Source of the DNA: Paenibacillus athensensis
GTDB lineage: Bacteria; Bacillota; Bacilli; Paenibacillales; NBRC-103111
DNA length: 64,000 nucleotides
Assembly: GCF_004514475.2 (NCBI RefSeq)
Contig: NZ_MYFO02000015.1
Coordinates: forward strand, 1 to 64,000
Direction: 5' to 3'
Position 1 is the first letter of the stretch; the number at the start of each line of letters is the position of its first letter. The notes beneath the pieces were generated by a model that was not told the origin of the DNA, searched no databases, and saw nothing but the letters and a program-made list of their open reading frames with translations. A program made the translations under genes and the position numbers. Below, piece after piece: positions 54,808 through 63,348 of this stretch.

Positions 54808-56859
54808 ATGGACGGGAAAAAAAGAAACGGCGGCCGCGAGGCCGACCGCCAGCCGGGCCGCGCGGCAGGCGGGCAGGGAGCGCGTGCGGGGAAGTCGGTT
54901 GCGAGGGATGCGGAGCGCGGGGGAGCGGCCCCGGCCCGCGAGGGCAGAATTAGAGCGGATGCTGCGCCATCGGAACGCGCACCTAGGGGAAAGTCGTCTG
55001 GAGGCGCGAGGGATGCGGGACGCGTCTCGCGTGGAGCTAGAGTGGGAGCAGGCACATCCGCTGCTCGCGAGCAGGCGGAGCAGGCGACGGCCAGAACAAG
55101 TGACGCGGGACGCACTCCCCAAGCTCGGCGTGAACGCCGGGGTGACGAGCCGCGGCGGGCGGGCGGGCCGGCCTTTGAGCGAAAAGCGGGCAACGGCTCG
55201 CTGCATCGCGGCCGCAGGGACAACGCGACGCCAACGCCTGCATCCGGCGGGCGCGCGCCCGCTTGGGAAGCGGCGCTGCCGGTACGTCGCCACCAGCAAT
55301 ACGAAGCTGAGATCGTCGGACTCAGCCATGAAGGGCATGGGGTAGGCCGCGTCAACGGCTTTACCCTTTTTGTTGCGGGCGCGCTGCCGGGCGAGCGGGC
55401 GCTCGTGCAAGTCGAGCATCTCAAAAAGCAGTACGGCTTCGCCCGTCTGCTCCGCGTGCTCGAAGCGAGTCCCGACCGCGTGGAGCCGCCTTGCGGCATC
55501 TACGCGGCCTGCGGCGGCTGCCAGCTGCAGCACCTCAGCTACGACGCGCAGCTGAGGGCCAAACGGCAGCAGGTCATCGACAACCTGCAGCGGATTGGCA
55601 AGCTGCAGGTGCGCGGGGCGGCGGCGGGCGTTGCCGCCGCCGGGGACGGGTCAGCAGCCGACGGAGCTGCTGACGGGATCGGCCGCGCCGCTGCGCCGGG
55701 CGAGGCTGGTTTAGCCGCCGCCGTTGCTGCGTCAGGCGGCCGCGTTTCCGCCGGTGCCGCCGCCGCGCACCGGACTGAGCTCGACGCCGCCGACAGCGGC
55801 GTCCTGGTGCACGCCACGCTCGGCATGAGCGAGCCGTGGCGTTACCGCAACAAAGCGCAGGTGCCCATCGGCGCTGAGCAAGGCGGCTTGGTCGGCGGCT
55901 TCTACGCCCAAGGCAGCCACACCATCGTCGACATGGACGCCTGCCTCATCCAGCATGAGGCCAACGACGCGATCGTCGCCGCCGTCAAAACCATCGGCCG
56001 TGACCTTGGCATCACCGCCTACCGCGAAGACACCCACACCGGCCTGCTGCGGCACGTAGTCGTCAAAGTGGGCTTTTGCACCGGCGAAATCATGGTCGTC
56101 CTCGTCACCAACGGCGACGCCATCCCGCGCGAGCGCGAGTGGATCGAGCGCATCCGCGCCGCCGTTCCCGGCGTGCAGAGCATCTGCCACAACATCAACA
56201 CCCGCTCGACCAACGTCATCTTAGGCGACGAAACGCGCGTCCTCTGGGGCCGCGACGTCATTTACGATTATATCGGCGAGATCCGTTTTGCCATCTCGGC
56301 GCGTTCCTTTTTTCAGGTTAACCCGGTCCAAACCGAAGTGCTGTACGGCAAAGCTCTGGAATACGCCGGCCTGACCGGCGGCGAAACCGTCGTCGACGCC
56401 TACTGCGGCATCGGCACCATCTCCCTTTTCCTGGCCCAAAAAGCCGGTAAAGTCTACGGTGTAGAAATCGTCGAAGAAGCCATCGCCGACGCCCGTCACA
56501 ATGCCGAGTTGAACGGCATCACCAACGTGCATTTCGAAGCCGGCCCGGCTGAGAATGTCCTGCCAGCCTGGCAACACCAAGGCATCGTCCCCGACGTCAT
56601 CGTTGTCGACCCGCCGCGCAAAGGCTGCGATGCGGTGCTGCTGGATACTATTTTGGAGCTAAAGCCTCAGCGGGTTGTATATGTGTCGTGTAATCCTTCC
56701 ACGCTGGCAAGGGATTTGCGGGTATTGGAGGACGGCGGGTATCGGACGGTGGAGGTGCAGCCGGTGGATATGTTTCCGCATACGACACATGAGGTTTCTG
56801 TCGTTTTGGACTTGGATTTGGATGTCGGGTGGGTAGATATGTTGAATTCGCTAGATTGA
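54808..56859 (+). CDS. rlmCD: 23S rRNA (uracil-5-)-methyltransferase RlmCD, with extension and insertion
   Basis: A SAM-dependent RumA/RlmCD-type enzyme that methylates 23S rRNA uridines. At 683 aa it is about 220 residues longer than the usual ~460. Residues 1-155 are a disordered Arg/Gly/Ala-rich extension, then a TRAM domain (about 160-220), iron-sulfur cysteines in PPCGIYAACGGCQ, a 65-residue Ala/Gly-rich insertion (about 265-332) and the methyltransferase domain with DAYCGIGTISLFLA and nucleophile Cys628 in YVSCNPSTLARDL. The family C-terminal HxE, with the general-base Glu, reads HEV here (661-663), and the tail VVLDLDLDVGWVDMLNSLD is unusual. Codon use drops in GC from about 56640. The ATG at 54808 has GAGG five bases before it; 54787 is an alternative. 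Confidence 0.88.
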   Translation: MDGKKRNGGREADRQPGRAAGGQGARAGKSVARDAERGGAAPAREGRIRADAAPSERAPRGKSSGGARDAGRVSRGARVGAGTSAAREQAEQATARTSDAGRTPQARRERRGDEPRRAGGPAFERKAGNGSLHRGRRDNATPTPASGGRAPAWEAALPVRRHQQYEAEIVGLSHEGHGVGRVNGFTLFVAGALPGERALVQVEHLKKQYGFARLLRVLEASPDRVEPPCGIYAACGGCQLQHLSYDAQLRAKRQQVIDNLQRIGKLQVRGAAAGVAAAGDGSAADGAADGIGRAAAPGEAGLAAAVAASGGRVSAGAAAAHRTELDAADSGVLVHATLGMSEPWRYRNKAQVPIGAEQGGLVGGFYAQGSHTIVDMDACLIQHEANDAIVAAVKTIGRDLGITAYREDTHTGLLRHVVVKVGFCTGEIMVVLVTNGDAIPREREWIERIRAAVPGVQSICHNINTRSTNVILGDETRVLWGRDVIYDYIGEIRFAISARSFFQVNPVQTEVLYGKALEYAGLTGGETVVDAYCGIGTISLFLAQKAGKVYGVEIVEEAIADARHNAELNGITNVHFEAGPAENVLPAWQHQGIVPDVIVVDPPRKGCDAVLLDTILELKPQRVVYVSCNPSTLARDLRVLEDGGYRTVEVQPVDMFPHTTHEVSVVLDLDLDVGWVDMLNSLD

Positions 56860-56931
56860 GGTTCACAATTTTACTGGAAGGTGACCAGTTTCTTTCTTAG
56901 TGTGGGATGCTCTACTAATTAGAGCAATGTT

Positions 56932-56960
56932 CCGAAACGCGCTTCCATCGCGCGTTTCGG
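56932..56960. repeat. Perfect 11-bp inverted repeat after rlmCD
   Basis: CCGAAACGCGC and GCGCGTTTCGG pair perfectly around a 7-nt loop. No T tract follows. It may act as terminator-like structure or mark a junction: the DNA changes from GC-rich to AT-rich here. Confidence 0.75.
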
Positions 56961-57066
56961 TGTTGCAAGGAGAATGGTCAAATATTAGGGCCATTGTGGA
57001 TTAGCAAACGAGCAGATTGATTTCTATGCGAACCCTTTAATTGATAATGGGGAGGATCGAATTTCT

Positions 57067-58089
57067 TTGAAAAAATGTATGTATTGTTTAGAGGATAAAG
57101 TGGCTCTTACAAGAGAACATGTCATACCATCCGGTCTGTTAGACATGTATCCTTCTCAGGATGTGACATATAACACAACAACTTATAAGAATCTACGCTA
57201 TAAAGACAACGATGGACTCACAATAAAAGACGTCTGTCAGGATTGTAATAATAACCTATTGAGCCCTTTAGATAGCTATGGAAAAAATATGATAAGCAAA
57301 TATTTTTCTTCAAAGTTTGTAGGTGACCCTACGGTAATAATGCATTACGATTACCATTTGCTACAGCGGTGGTTACTAAAAATTGCATATAATGTCGCTC
57401 GTTCCTCCGGCCTAAATTTTGACTGGTTTCGTGATGAACTTGACTATATATTACATAACATTCAAGAGAAAACACCTCCGGTATCGATATTTGGAGGTTT
57501 GCATGTCGATATGACTGCATTTGGTGAAGATAAGGCGTTGCTACTTAGCCCAATTAGTTCATTTAAGCCGTTATACGTTTATCATTCACCCCGAATTTTG
57601 CAAAATGGGGTAGCTTTTTCAATGAAACGTAAGATTCCGATTAAAAAGGATTTAATGAAGATTCGTAGAGCAGAGCACGTATTCACTATAAGATTTGGTT
57701 CAGCAATGTTTTTACTTTTCTTATGGAATAAGCCCAGCATTTCATCCGCTGTAGATAAGTTTAATGATACATTCGAAGCCAAGTATCCTTACACATTATT
57801 TAGAGAAGACCGTACGGAAATTGCTTTACATCGGGTGACAGATAGTATCAACTGTTTCCAGCCTGGGATAATACAAAGCAAAACAGCCATGATGGAAGCA
57901 GATGAAGGTATTCGGCAAGTGTTAGGTGGCAGAACCATTTTAGAAACTCAAGCTGAATGGGATGAGATTTGGTCAGAAGAAAAACAAAGGGAAGGCAGAC
58001 TGATTATTGATAGGTTAACATTCCCCGATAATAAAAGCATCGAGAAGGAATATAATAATTATTTTGCTAAAAAGCATAAAAACCAATAA
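57067..58089 (+). CDS. AT-rich HNH-type zinc-ribbon protein
   Basis: A 340-aa protein whose N-terminus carries CMYC (4-7), LTREHVIPSG with a His near 19, and CQDCNN (about 58-63). The C-x2-C, E-H-x-I-P, C-x2-C-N series is that of HNH nucleases with a zinc ribbon. The rest has no family I recognise. The TTG start at 57067 follows GGGGAGGA; starting at the next ATG would remove the first Cys. The gene is much more AT-rich than both neighbours and stands alone between rlmCD and the ParAB region, so it was probably acquired, perhaps as a defence or mobile-element cargo gene. Confidence 0.72.
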   Translation: MKKCMYCLEDKVALTREHVIPSGLLDMYPSQDVTYNTTTYKNLRYKDNDGLTIKDVCQDCNNNLLSPLDSYGKNMISKYFSSKFVGDPTVIMHYDYHLLQRWLLKIAYNVARSSGLNFDWFRDELDYILHNIQEKTPPVSIFGGLHVDMTAFGEDKALLLSPISSFKPLYVYHSPRILQNGVAFSMKRKIPIKKDLMKIRRAEHVFTIRFGSAMFLLFLWNKPSISSAVDKFNDTFEAKYPYTLFREDRTEIALHRVTDSINCFQPGIIQSKTAMMEADEGIRQVLGGRTILETQAEWDEIWSEEKQREGRLIIDRLTFPDNKSIEKEYNNYFAKKHKNQ

Positions 58090-58469
58090 TTGATTTGTCA
58101 ATGACACGAAACCAAGCACCTATCTGCATTATCGGAGTAGGCAATCTGTGCTGATCAAGCTAACTGATACAATAATCGAATTGATAAATGGAGAGCCATT
58201 TCAATTAACTGATGGCTTTCTTCATTAACAGGGGCTCTATTAATTATCACTGTGGCTCTACTTCATAACCGAATGGTTCCGCGTACCGAAATATTGACTA
58301 ATTCAATGAGACAAAGAGGAATTACCTTAAAATATTATGAATATCCAAGAGAACGCCTTTTAATTCCGAAGGCGTTTTCTTTTCATATAGATACTTTTCA
58401 AGAAAGCCGATTATCTGAACTTGCAAGTTCAGCGTAATCGGCTTTTTTGCGTGAAAGGAGATGTGTGGG
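58090..58469 (+). other. AT-rich intergenic region with three terminator-like hairpins
   Basis: No supported gene is seen. AGCCAT/ATGGCT (58193-58219) would end the HNH gene. ACGCCTTTT/AAGGCGT followed by TTTTCTTTT lies at 58352-58384. A strong long stem, AGCCGATTA and TAATCGGCT with an inner TGAACTTG/CAAGTTCA stem and six T, lies at 58404-58447 just before the ParA ribosome site; it insulates or attenuates that operon. An open frame across 58252-58437 has no ribosome site. Confidence 0.7.
58404..58447 (+). terminator. Strong terminator hairpin directly before the parA-like gene
   Basis: AAAGCCGATTA and TAATCGGCTTTTTT form the outer stem, and TGAACTTG/CAAGTTCA the inner stem. The T tract ends only about eight bases before the ribosome site of the ParA gene, so this could be a leader attenuator for the element operon as well as an insulator. 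Confidence 0.85.
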
Positions 58470-59297
58470 ATGGCCAAGGTGATCGCTCTCGCCAATCAAA
58501 AGGGCGGCGTGGGCAAAACGACGACGGCGGTGAATTTGGGCATCGGGCTGGCTGGCCAAGGCAAGAAGGTCTTGCTGATCGATGCGGATGCGCAAGGCAA
58601 CCTGACGGATTCGCTCGGTTTTCATGAGCCGGATAGTTTGTCGGTATCGCTCGCCACGATGCTGACGAAAGCGATGCTGGAAGAACCGTATGATGCGCGG
58701 GAAGGTATTCTGCATCATCACGAAGGCATTGACCTGATGCCCGGTAATATTGAACTGTCGGCTGTTGAAGTATCGCTTGTGAACACGATGAGCAGAGAAA
58801 TGATTTTGCGCTCGTACATTGATGCGGTGAAAGCTGACTACGATTACGTGCTGATCGACTGTATGCCGAGCTTGGGCATGCTGACGATCAATGCGCTCGC
58901 GTCGGCGGATAGCGTCATCATTCCTGTTCAGGCGCATTATTTGCCCGCCAAGGGAATGACGCAACTGCTCCAAACGATTGCCAGAGTGCGGCGGCAGATC
59001 AATCCGAAGCTCGTCGTAGATGGCGTGCTGCTCACGATGGTAGATATTCGGACGAGGTTCGCCAAGGATATTTCCTTCGTCCTTCGGCGCGATTACGGCG
59101 ACAAGCTGCGCGTATTTGGCACGGAAATTCCGCTGTCAATCCGCGCGGCGGAGACGAGCGCCAAAGGACGAAGCATCTACGTTCATGATCCTAGTGGTCA
59201 GGCAGCAAAAGCATATGCCGCATTGACGAAGGAGGTGCAGGGCATTGGCAGCGAAAGACGACATGCGCGCTCACATCAAGCTGACCACAGTCGCTGA
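58470..59297 (+). CDS. ParA-family partition ATPase (Soj-like)
   Basis: A 275-aa deviant Walker-type ATPase. It begins AKVIALANQKGGVGKTTTAVNLG with both signature lysines, has LLIDADAQGNLTDSLG and DYVLIDCMPSLGMLTINALA, and ends like other Soj/ParA proteins. The ATG at 58470 lies eight bases after AAAGGAG. It overlaps the ParB-like gene by 53 bases. This is not the chromosomal soj context (no rsmG, gidA or noc nearby), so it most likely serves segregation or maintenance of a plasmid-like or integrative element that continues to the right. Confidence 0.93.
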   Translation: MAKVIALANQKGGVGKTTTAVNLGIGLAGQGKKVLLIDADAQGNLTDSLGFHEPDSLSVSLATMLTKAMLEEPYDAREGILHHHEGIDLMPGNIELSAVEVSLVNTMSREMILRSYIDAVKADYDYVLIDCMPSLGMLTINALASADSVIIPVQAHYLPAKGMTQLLQTIARVRRQINPKLVVDGVLLTMVDIRTRFAKDISFVLRRDYGDKLRVFGTEIPLSIRAAETSAKGRSIYVHDPSGQAAKAYAALTKEVQGIGSERRHARSHQADHSR

Positions 59298-60189
59298 TTT
59301 GTTCTCCACGGAGGAGAGCCGCGCCGATGCCCAGCGGGAAAAGGTGCTGGAGGTGCCTTTGGCGGAAATCAGCGATTTTCCTGGCCATCCGTTCAAGGTG
59401 AAGGCCGATGAAGCGATGCTGGAAATGGCAGACAGCGTGAAGCAATACGGAGTTCTTGTTCCTGGCTTAGTGCGCCCCAAACCGGACGGTGGCTACGAGA
59501 TGGTCGCTGGACATCGACGTAAGAAAGCAAGTGAACTGGCGGGCATTGAAACGATGCCCTGTATTGTCCGTGAGCTGGACGACGATCAAGCGACGATCAT
59601 CATGGTGGATAGCAACCTGCAACGGGAAAATATATCTCCGAGCGAGAAAGCATTCGCCTATAAGATGAAGCTGGAAGCGATGAAGCGGCAAGGACAGCGA
59701 ACTGACTTAACTTCCGCCCGAGTTGGGCGGAAGTTAGACAATCGAGAATCCCGAGAAATTCTTGCCGAACAAGTTGGAGAAAGCAGGAATCAAATCTCCC
59801 GCTATATCCGCTTAACCGAACTCTCACCCCCCATTCTCGACATGGTAGACGATAAACGAATCGCCTTCAATCCAGCCGTCGAGCTTTCCTACTTGACCGA
59901 AGAAGAACAGCAAGCCCTGTACGATACGATGGAGTCCGAGGATTGCACCCCTTCATTGGCACAGGCGCAGCGCATGAAAAAGCTGAGTCAGGATGGAAGG
60001 CTGAATGTGGATGTCATCTTTTCGATTCTCACGGAGGAGAAGCCGAACCAGAAAGAAAAGCTCACCATTCAGCGTGAGCGGATCGACCGCTTCTTTCCGA
60101 AGGAGTATTCCGAAAAGCAAAAGGAAGAATTGATCATTCAGCTATTGGAAAGCTGGTATAAAAAACGGCAGCGAGAGCAGGAACGGTAG
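59245..60189 (+). CDS. ParB/RepB/Spo0J-family protein
   Basis: A 314-aa DNA-binding partner of ParA. The ParB/Srx nuclease-like domain (about 30-125) includes VAGHRRKKASELAG and the DSNLQRENISPSEKAFAYKM block typical of element-borne ParB proteins of Firmicutes. A helix-turn-helix follows (LAEQVGESRNQISRYIRL), and then a C-terminal region ending in a basic coiled segment. The TTG start at 59245 has GAAGGAGGTG in front and lies inside the end of parA. No parS copies are obvious nearby. A terminator follows. Confidence 0.92.
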   Translation: MAAKDDMRAHIKLTTVADLFSTEESRADAQREKVLEVPLAEISDFPGHPFKVKADEAMLEMADSVKQYGVLVPGLVRPKPDGGYEMVAGHRRKKASELAGIETMPCIVRELDDDQATIIMVDSNLQRENISPSEKAFAYKMKLEAMKRQGQRTDLTSARVGRKLDNRESREILAEQVGESRNQISRYIRLTELSPPILDMVDDKRIAFNPAVELSYLTEEEQQALYDTMESEDCTPSLAQAQRMKKLSQDGRLNVDVIFSILTEEKPNQKEKLTIQRERIDRFFPKEYSEKQKEELIIQLLESWYKKRQREQER

Positions 60190-60217
60190 TCATCCGACAA
60201 GCGCTCCTGTTCACCAA

Positions 60218-60247
60218 GCACTCTCCCTTCGTTGGAGAGCTTTTTTT
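60218..60247 (+). terminator. Terminator between parB and downstream genes
   Basis: CTCTCC and GGAGAG with a short CTTCGTT loop are followed by seven T. It may allow the ParAB genes to be expressed separately from the secretion-type genes. Confidence 0.85.
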
Positions 60248-60275
60248 ATGCCCAAATTTGGGGAGGCGATACGAG

Positions 60276-60476
60276 ATGTATTTCACGCAGGGCAAGCGAC
60301 GGCGCTATGAACGGTTAATGCAGACTCGTCCCGGCTTCGACCGCGATGAGCCTTTGCAGGATGAGGCGGAGAAGCCGCACAAGCGTAATGGCAGCGCTCA
60401 TGAAGCTGGCCAGTCAACGCGAGGCCAAGGAACGAACAAGCAAGGTAACAACAACTACCCGAAAAAGGAGAAATGA
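60276..60476 (+). CDS. Small basic hydrophilic protein (66 aa)
   Basis: The product begins MYFTQGKRRRYERLMQTRPGF and is rich in Arg, Lys, Gln and Asn with no membrane segment. The ATG follows GGGGAGG at good spacing. Proteins of similar start and size stand after ParB genes in Firmicute integrative elements as I recall them, but no function is known. It lies three bases before the SAF-domain gene and is surely cotranscribed with it. Confidence 0.7.
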   Translation: MYFTQGKRRRYERLMQTRPGFDRDEPLQDEAEKPHKRNGSAHEAGQSTRGQGTNKQGNNNYPKKEK

Positions 60477-60479
60477 ACG

Positions 60480-61709
60480 ATGTCGTGGACATATCGGCAC
60501 AGGAAGGCACTAGTGATCGCTGTCATGGCTGTCGGCGTTGGTTTGCTGGTAGCGGCGGCTATTTTTGCGTTGATCCGGCAAGCGGAGCAAGCGCAAAAAC
60601 AGGAGCAAATGAAGGAGCAGTATGAAAAGCAAATTCAGCAGTTGAATATGGCGGCGGAGCTGTCACAGCGCAACGTCTGGACAGTAGCACGAACGATTCC
60701 CGCTGGCGGCGCGGTGACAGCCGATGACCTCTTGGCTGTCACCATGCCTGAGAGTCTGGTTCCCCCTGGAGTGATGACCAGCCGGGAAACCATCATCGGC
60801 AAAAGCGCCAAAATTGAGCTTCAACCCGGTACGCCGCTTATGCCGTCTTTGCTGTACGAGAGCACACCCATCCCGAAGGATTGGCGCGTGCAAGAATTCC
60901 AGGTCATTCAGCTTCCCTCCAATTTGCTAAAGGGGCAGTTCATTGACGTGCGCATCAACTTCCCAACTGGGGAGGATTTTGTACTGCTGGCGAAAAAGAA
61001 GGTGCGCGATGTGTCCGGCACAGCGATCTGGCTGGAAATGAACGAGACGGATATTTTGCAGGCGTCGAGCGCGATTATCGACGCTTATTTGCAAGGCGCT
61101 CGGCTGTACGCCCTGCCCTACATTGAGCCTGGCTTGCAAGAAGCGGCGCTCGTGAACTACCCTGCCAATCCGAAGGTGCTTGATCTGATGGCACATGACC
61201 CGAACCTGCTCGAAAAGGCAACGACCGAGCTTGCCCGCAAGCTGCGCACGACGCTCGACGACAATCTCAAGGCAATGAGTGAATCGGACAAGCTTCGCGT
61301 AACGAGTGGCAATGTAACGGTACAACAACAACTGCAAAATGAGCGAATTGTGACACAACAAGGCAATAGTATGCAAGGAGTGACGGCAACGCAATCGACC
61401 GGCAATTCGGGGGCGGCAACGGGACAATCGGGCAATACGTCGTCACCGACAACGCCGAGTTACGATTCGACGACTCCCCCAAACGCATACACGGAGAAAA
61501 CGTCCCAGCAAGACGGTAGTCCGGCGACCAACAATCGCCAACAATCGAACAGCAGCCCCGCGGATTCATCCGCTGTTCAGCCTACTCCCTCCCCTTCTAC
61601 GGCAGAACAGGGAGCGACCAGTGGAGCAGTCACATCCACGCCAGCAAAGGATGCAGCGTCGGAATCGGCTGCCGACAAGCAAAAGCTGGAGCAAATTTTT
61701 AATCAGTGA
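60480..61709 (+). CDS. SAF-domain (CpaB/RcpC-like) membrane protein
   Basis: A 409-aa single-pass membrane protein with a helix at about 11-32, a coiled segment (about 33-60) and a SAF domain (about 65-130: VWTVARTIPAGGAVTADDLLAV). A second part resembles the RcpC/CpaB extension (QFIDVRINFPTGEDFVLLAKKKVRD). The C-terminal 110 residues are a disordered Ser/Thr/Gln/Pro-rich tail. CpaB/RcpC proteins belong to Tad/Flp pilus machines and act at the cell surface. An AAAAAGGAG ribosome site precedes the ATG. Genes for CpaE-like and CpaF-like proteins follow, which supports the assignment. Confidence 0.8.
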   Translation: MSWTYRHRKALVIAVMAVGVGLLVAAAIFALIRQAEQAQKQEQMKEQYEKQIQQLNMAAELSQRNVWTVARTIPAGGAVTADDLLAVTMPESLVPPGVMTSRETIIGKSAKIELQPGTPLMPSLLYESTPIPKDWRVQEFQVIQLPSNLLKGQFIDVRINFPTGEDFVLLAKKKVRDVSGTAIWLEMNETDILQASSAIIDAYLQGARLYALPYIEPGLQEAALVNYPANPKVLDLMAHDPNLLEKATTELARKLRTTLDDNLKAMSESDKLRVTSGNVTVQQQLQNERIVTQQGNSMQGVTATQSTGNSGAATGQSGNTSSPTTPSYDSTTPPNAYTEKTSQQDGSPATNNRQQSNSSPADSSAVQPTPSPSTAEQGATSGAVTSTPAKDAASESAADKQKLEQIFNQ

Positions 61710-61720
61710 AGGAGACCGTT

Positions 61721-62431
61721 ATGAAAAAAGTCGTCTTTTTCGGAGCGCCGGATAAAAGTCATTTGCTTCTCGTGCTGGGCAAGCTGCTCACCGCATTGGG
61801 ACAACGGGTGCTGATCGTCGATTCGACTCATGCCCAAACGATACGGGGCTATTTGCCGCAATTGAATGCGGGTGTTTCACTGCGGGAGTTTGAAGGCATC
61901 GACATCGCGACGGGACTGATCACTCAGATGCAATTGAATAACAACCTGCTTCAAGCTGGCAGCGAGGATGCTTACGATGTCATGCTTCTCGATACAGATC
62001 ACGCTGAACTGGTCAATGGACGTGAACTGTCAAGCTACCACAAGCGGGTATGGTGCAGCAATTTGAACCGACTCAGCATGTATAGAAGCGCGGAGCTGAT
62101 GCAGCGCTTGGGCCTGCGTGAAGCAGCAGGTGCGCCGCTATCGTTTTTCAAGCTGCTCACGCCTACGTTGCCTCTGTCGATTCCTGAGAGCTATGTCGAT
62201 GCGCTGCTGCCACAGCAAGCGGTGCGCTGGGAAGAAACCGTCTTTCGTTTGCCGCTCGACGAACGGGACATGTCCGTTGATCTGGAAAACCAGCATCATG
62301 GCCGTATCGACATTCGGCGGCTGTCCGGGGCGCACCGCCGCACCGTTCAGGATATGCTCGTCAAGCTGTTCGATTGCGATATCAAATCGGCTCGGCGGGC
62401 GTGGGCGCAAGTGCGAAAGCGCAAGCCGTAA
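61721..62431 (+). CDS. Degenerate P-loop-like protein of the element
   Basis: A 236-aa soluble protein with the strand pattern of a MinD/ParA-like fold: KKVVFFGAPDKSHLLLVLGKLL at the start, VLIVDSTHAQTI as the second strand, and YDVMLLDTDHAEL as Walker B-like. The Walker A lysine motif is missing, so ATP hydrolysis is unlikely. The ATG at 61721 has GAAGGAG in front; an earlier in-frame ATG overlaps the previous gene. It sits between the CpaB-like and CpaE-like genes, so it may be a paralogue or regulator of the latter. Confidence 0.62.
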   Translation: MKKVVFFGAPDKSHLLLVLGKLLTALGQRVLIVDSTHAQTIRGYLPQLNAGVSLREFEGIDIATGLITQMQLNNNLLQAGSEDAYDVMLLDTDHAELVNGRELSSYHKRVWCSNLNRLSMYRSAELMQRLGLREAAGAPLSFFKLLTPTLPLSIPESYVDALLPQQAVRWEETVFRLPLDERDMSVDLENQHHGRIDIRRLSGAHRRTVQDMLVKLFDCDIKSARRAWAQVRKRKP

Positions 62432-62438
62432 GCTGGCA

Positions 62439-62481
62439 TCGCGACGAAATGACTTCCATACAGGAATGAGCTTCGTCGCGA
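62439..62481. repeat. Strong intergenic hairpin inside the element operon
   Basis: TCGCGACGAA (62439-62448) and TTCGTCGCGA (62472-62481) pair perfectly over 10 bp with a 23-nt loop. No T tract follows; AATTTATATGAAAGGAG leads into the next gene. It could be an mRNA processing or protection structure, or a DNA site. Confidence 0.85.
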
Positions 62482-62505
62482 ATTTATATGAAAGGAGATG
62501 AAGAA

Positions 62506-63348
62506 ATGGGTTCTACCGTAGTATTTTGGAGTCCCGTTTCGGGGCAGGCAGGAACGACGAGTAACCTGATCGCCGCTGCTGCGCTGCTTGGGCTGGAGTA
62601 TTCCGCGCATCAGCTTCTGCTCGGGCATGTGCAAAGGGACTATGCTCCCGTTGAACGTGCTTTTTATCCGAGGCGGGCATGGGTAAGCCAAGCGGAGGCT
62701 CCCCCCGATGCGGGCATTGACGCTCTGCTTCGACTGCTCCAAAACCGGAAGCTGGAGCCGAAGCAGCTCAGGGATTATACGTTGCCGCTACTGGCCGAAC
62801 GGCTCGACATTTTGCCGGGGACACACAAATCGGAGGCGTCGTTTACGTCAGGCGCACAGGAATGGCTTGCTCCTCTGCTGGATGTGGCGAAACGTGCTTA
62901 CGATCTTGTACTGCTGGATGCTGGCAGCGGCAGCATGTCGGCATGGGCCTACGCGCTTATCCGTCAGGCGGATGTGCTGGTCGTAAACTTACCGCAAAAT
63001 CGGCTGCAACTGGAACAAGCATTTTCATCGTTGGACGATGAGCTATTTCTCTGCCGCAAGCTTCTGCTCGTATTCGGACAATACGATCCAAGGTCGATGT
63101 TGACCGTCAAAAACATCACGCGCCAGTATCGGCGCAAAGAACCTGCTTGTCCCGTTGCTCATAACACAGGCTGGCTTGATGCGACACAGGAGGGTGAAGC
63201 TGTTCGGTTTCTGTTTCGTAACCGTAACGTGCAGCGGGGCCACGAGAACGCGCTGTTTATGCAGCATGTTCGGGCGCTCGCTCAGACAACGGTTCGCCTT
63301 GCGGGGCTTAACGTCCCTCTGTTTGGCGGGAAGGAGGACGACCGATGA
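62506..63348 (+). CDS. CpaE/TadZ-like P-loop protein
   Basis: A 280-aa protein related to the MinD-like CpaE/TadZ proteins that localise Tad pilus machines. The P-loop region reads WSPVSGQAGTTSNLIAAAALL; the leading and catalytic lysines of KGGxGKT are absent, as in the atypical TadZ group. YDLVLLDAGSGSMSAWAYALI is the Walker B region and RQADVLVVNLPQN follows it. AAAGGAG lies nine bases before the ATG at 62506. The stop overlaps the next start by four bases (ATGA), so the two are coupled. Confidence 0.75.
   Translation: MGSTVVFWSPVSGQAGTTSNLIAAAALLGLEYSAHQLLLGHVQRDYAPVERAFYPRRAWVSQAEAPPDAGIDALLRLLQNRKLEPKQLRDYTLPLLAERLDILPGTHKSEASFTSGAQEWLAPLLDVAKRAYDLVLLDAGSGSMSAWAYALIRQADVLVVNLPQNRLQLEQAFSSLDDELFLCRKLLLVFGQYDPRSMLTVKNITRQYRRKEPACPVAHNTGWLDATQEGEAVRFLFRNRNVQRGHENALFMQHVRALAQTTVRLAGLNVPLFGGKEDDR

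Noticed and set aside
58252-58437. 61-codon plus-strand frame before the ParA gene
   Set aside because: It has no ribosome site and spans two terminator-like hairpins.
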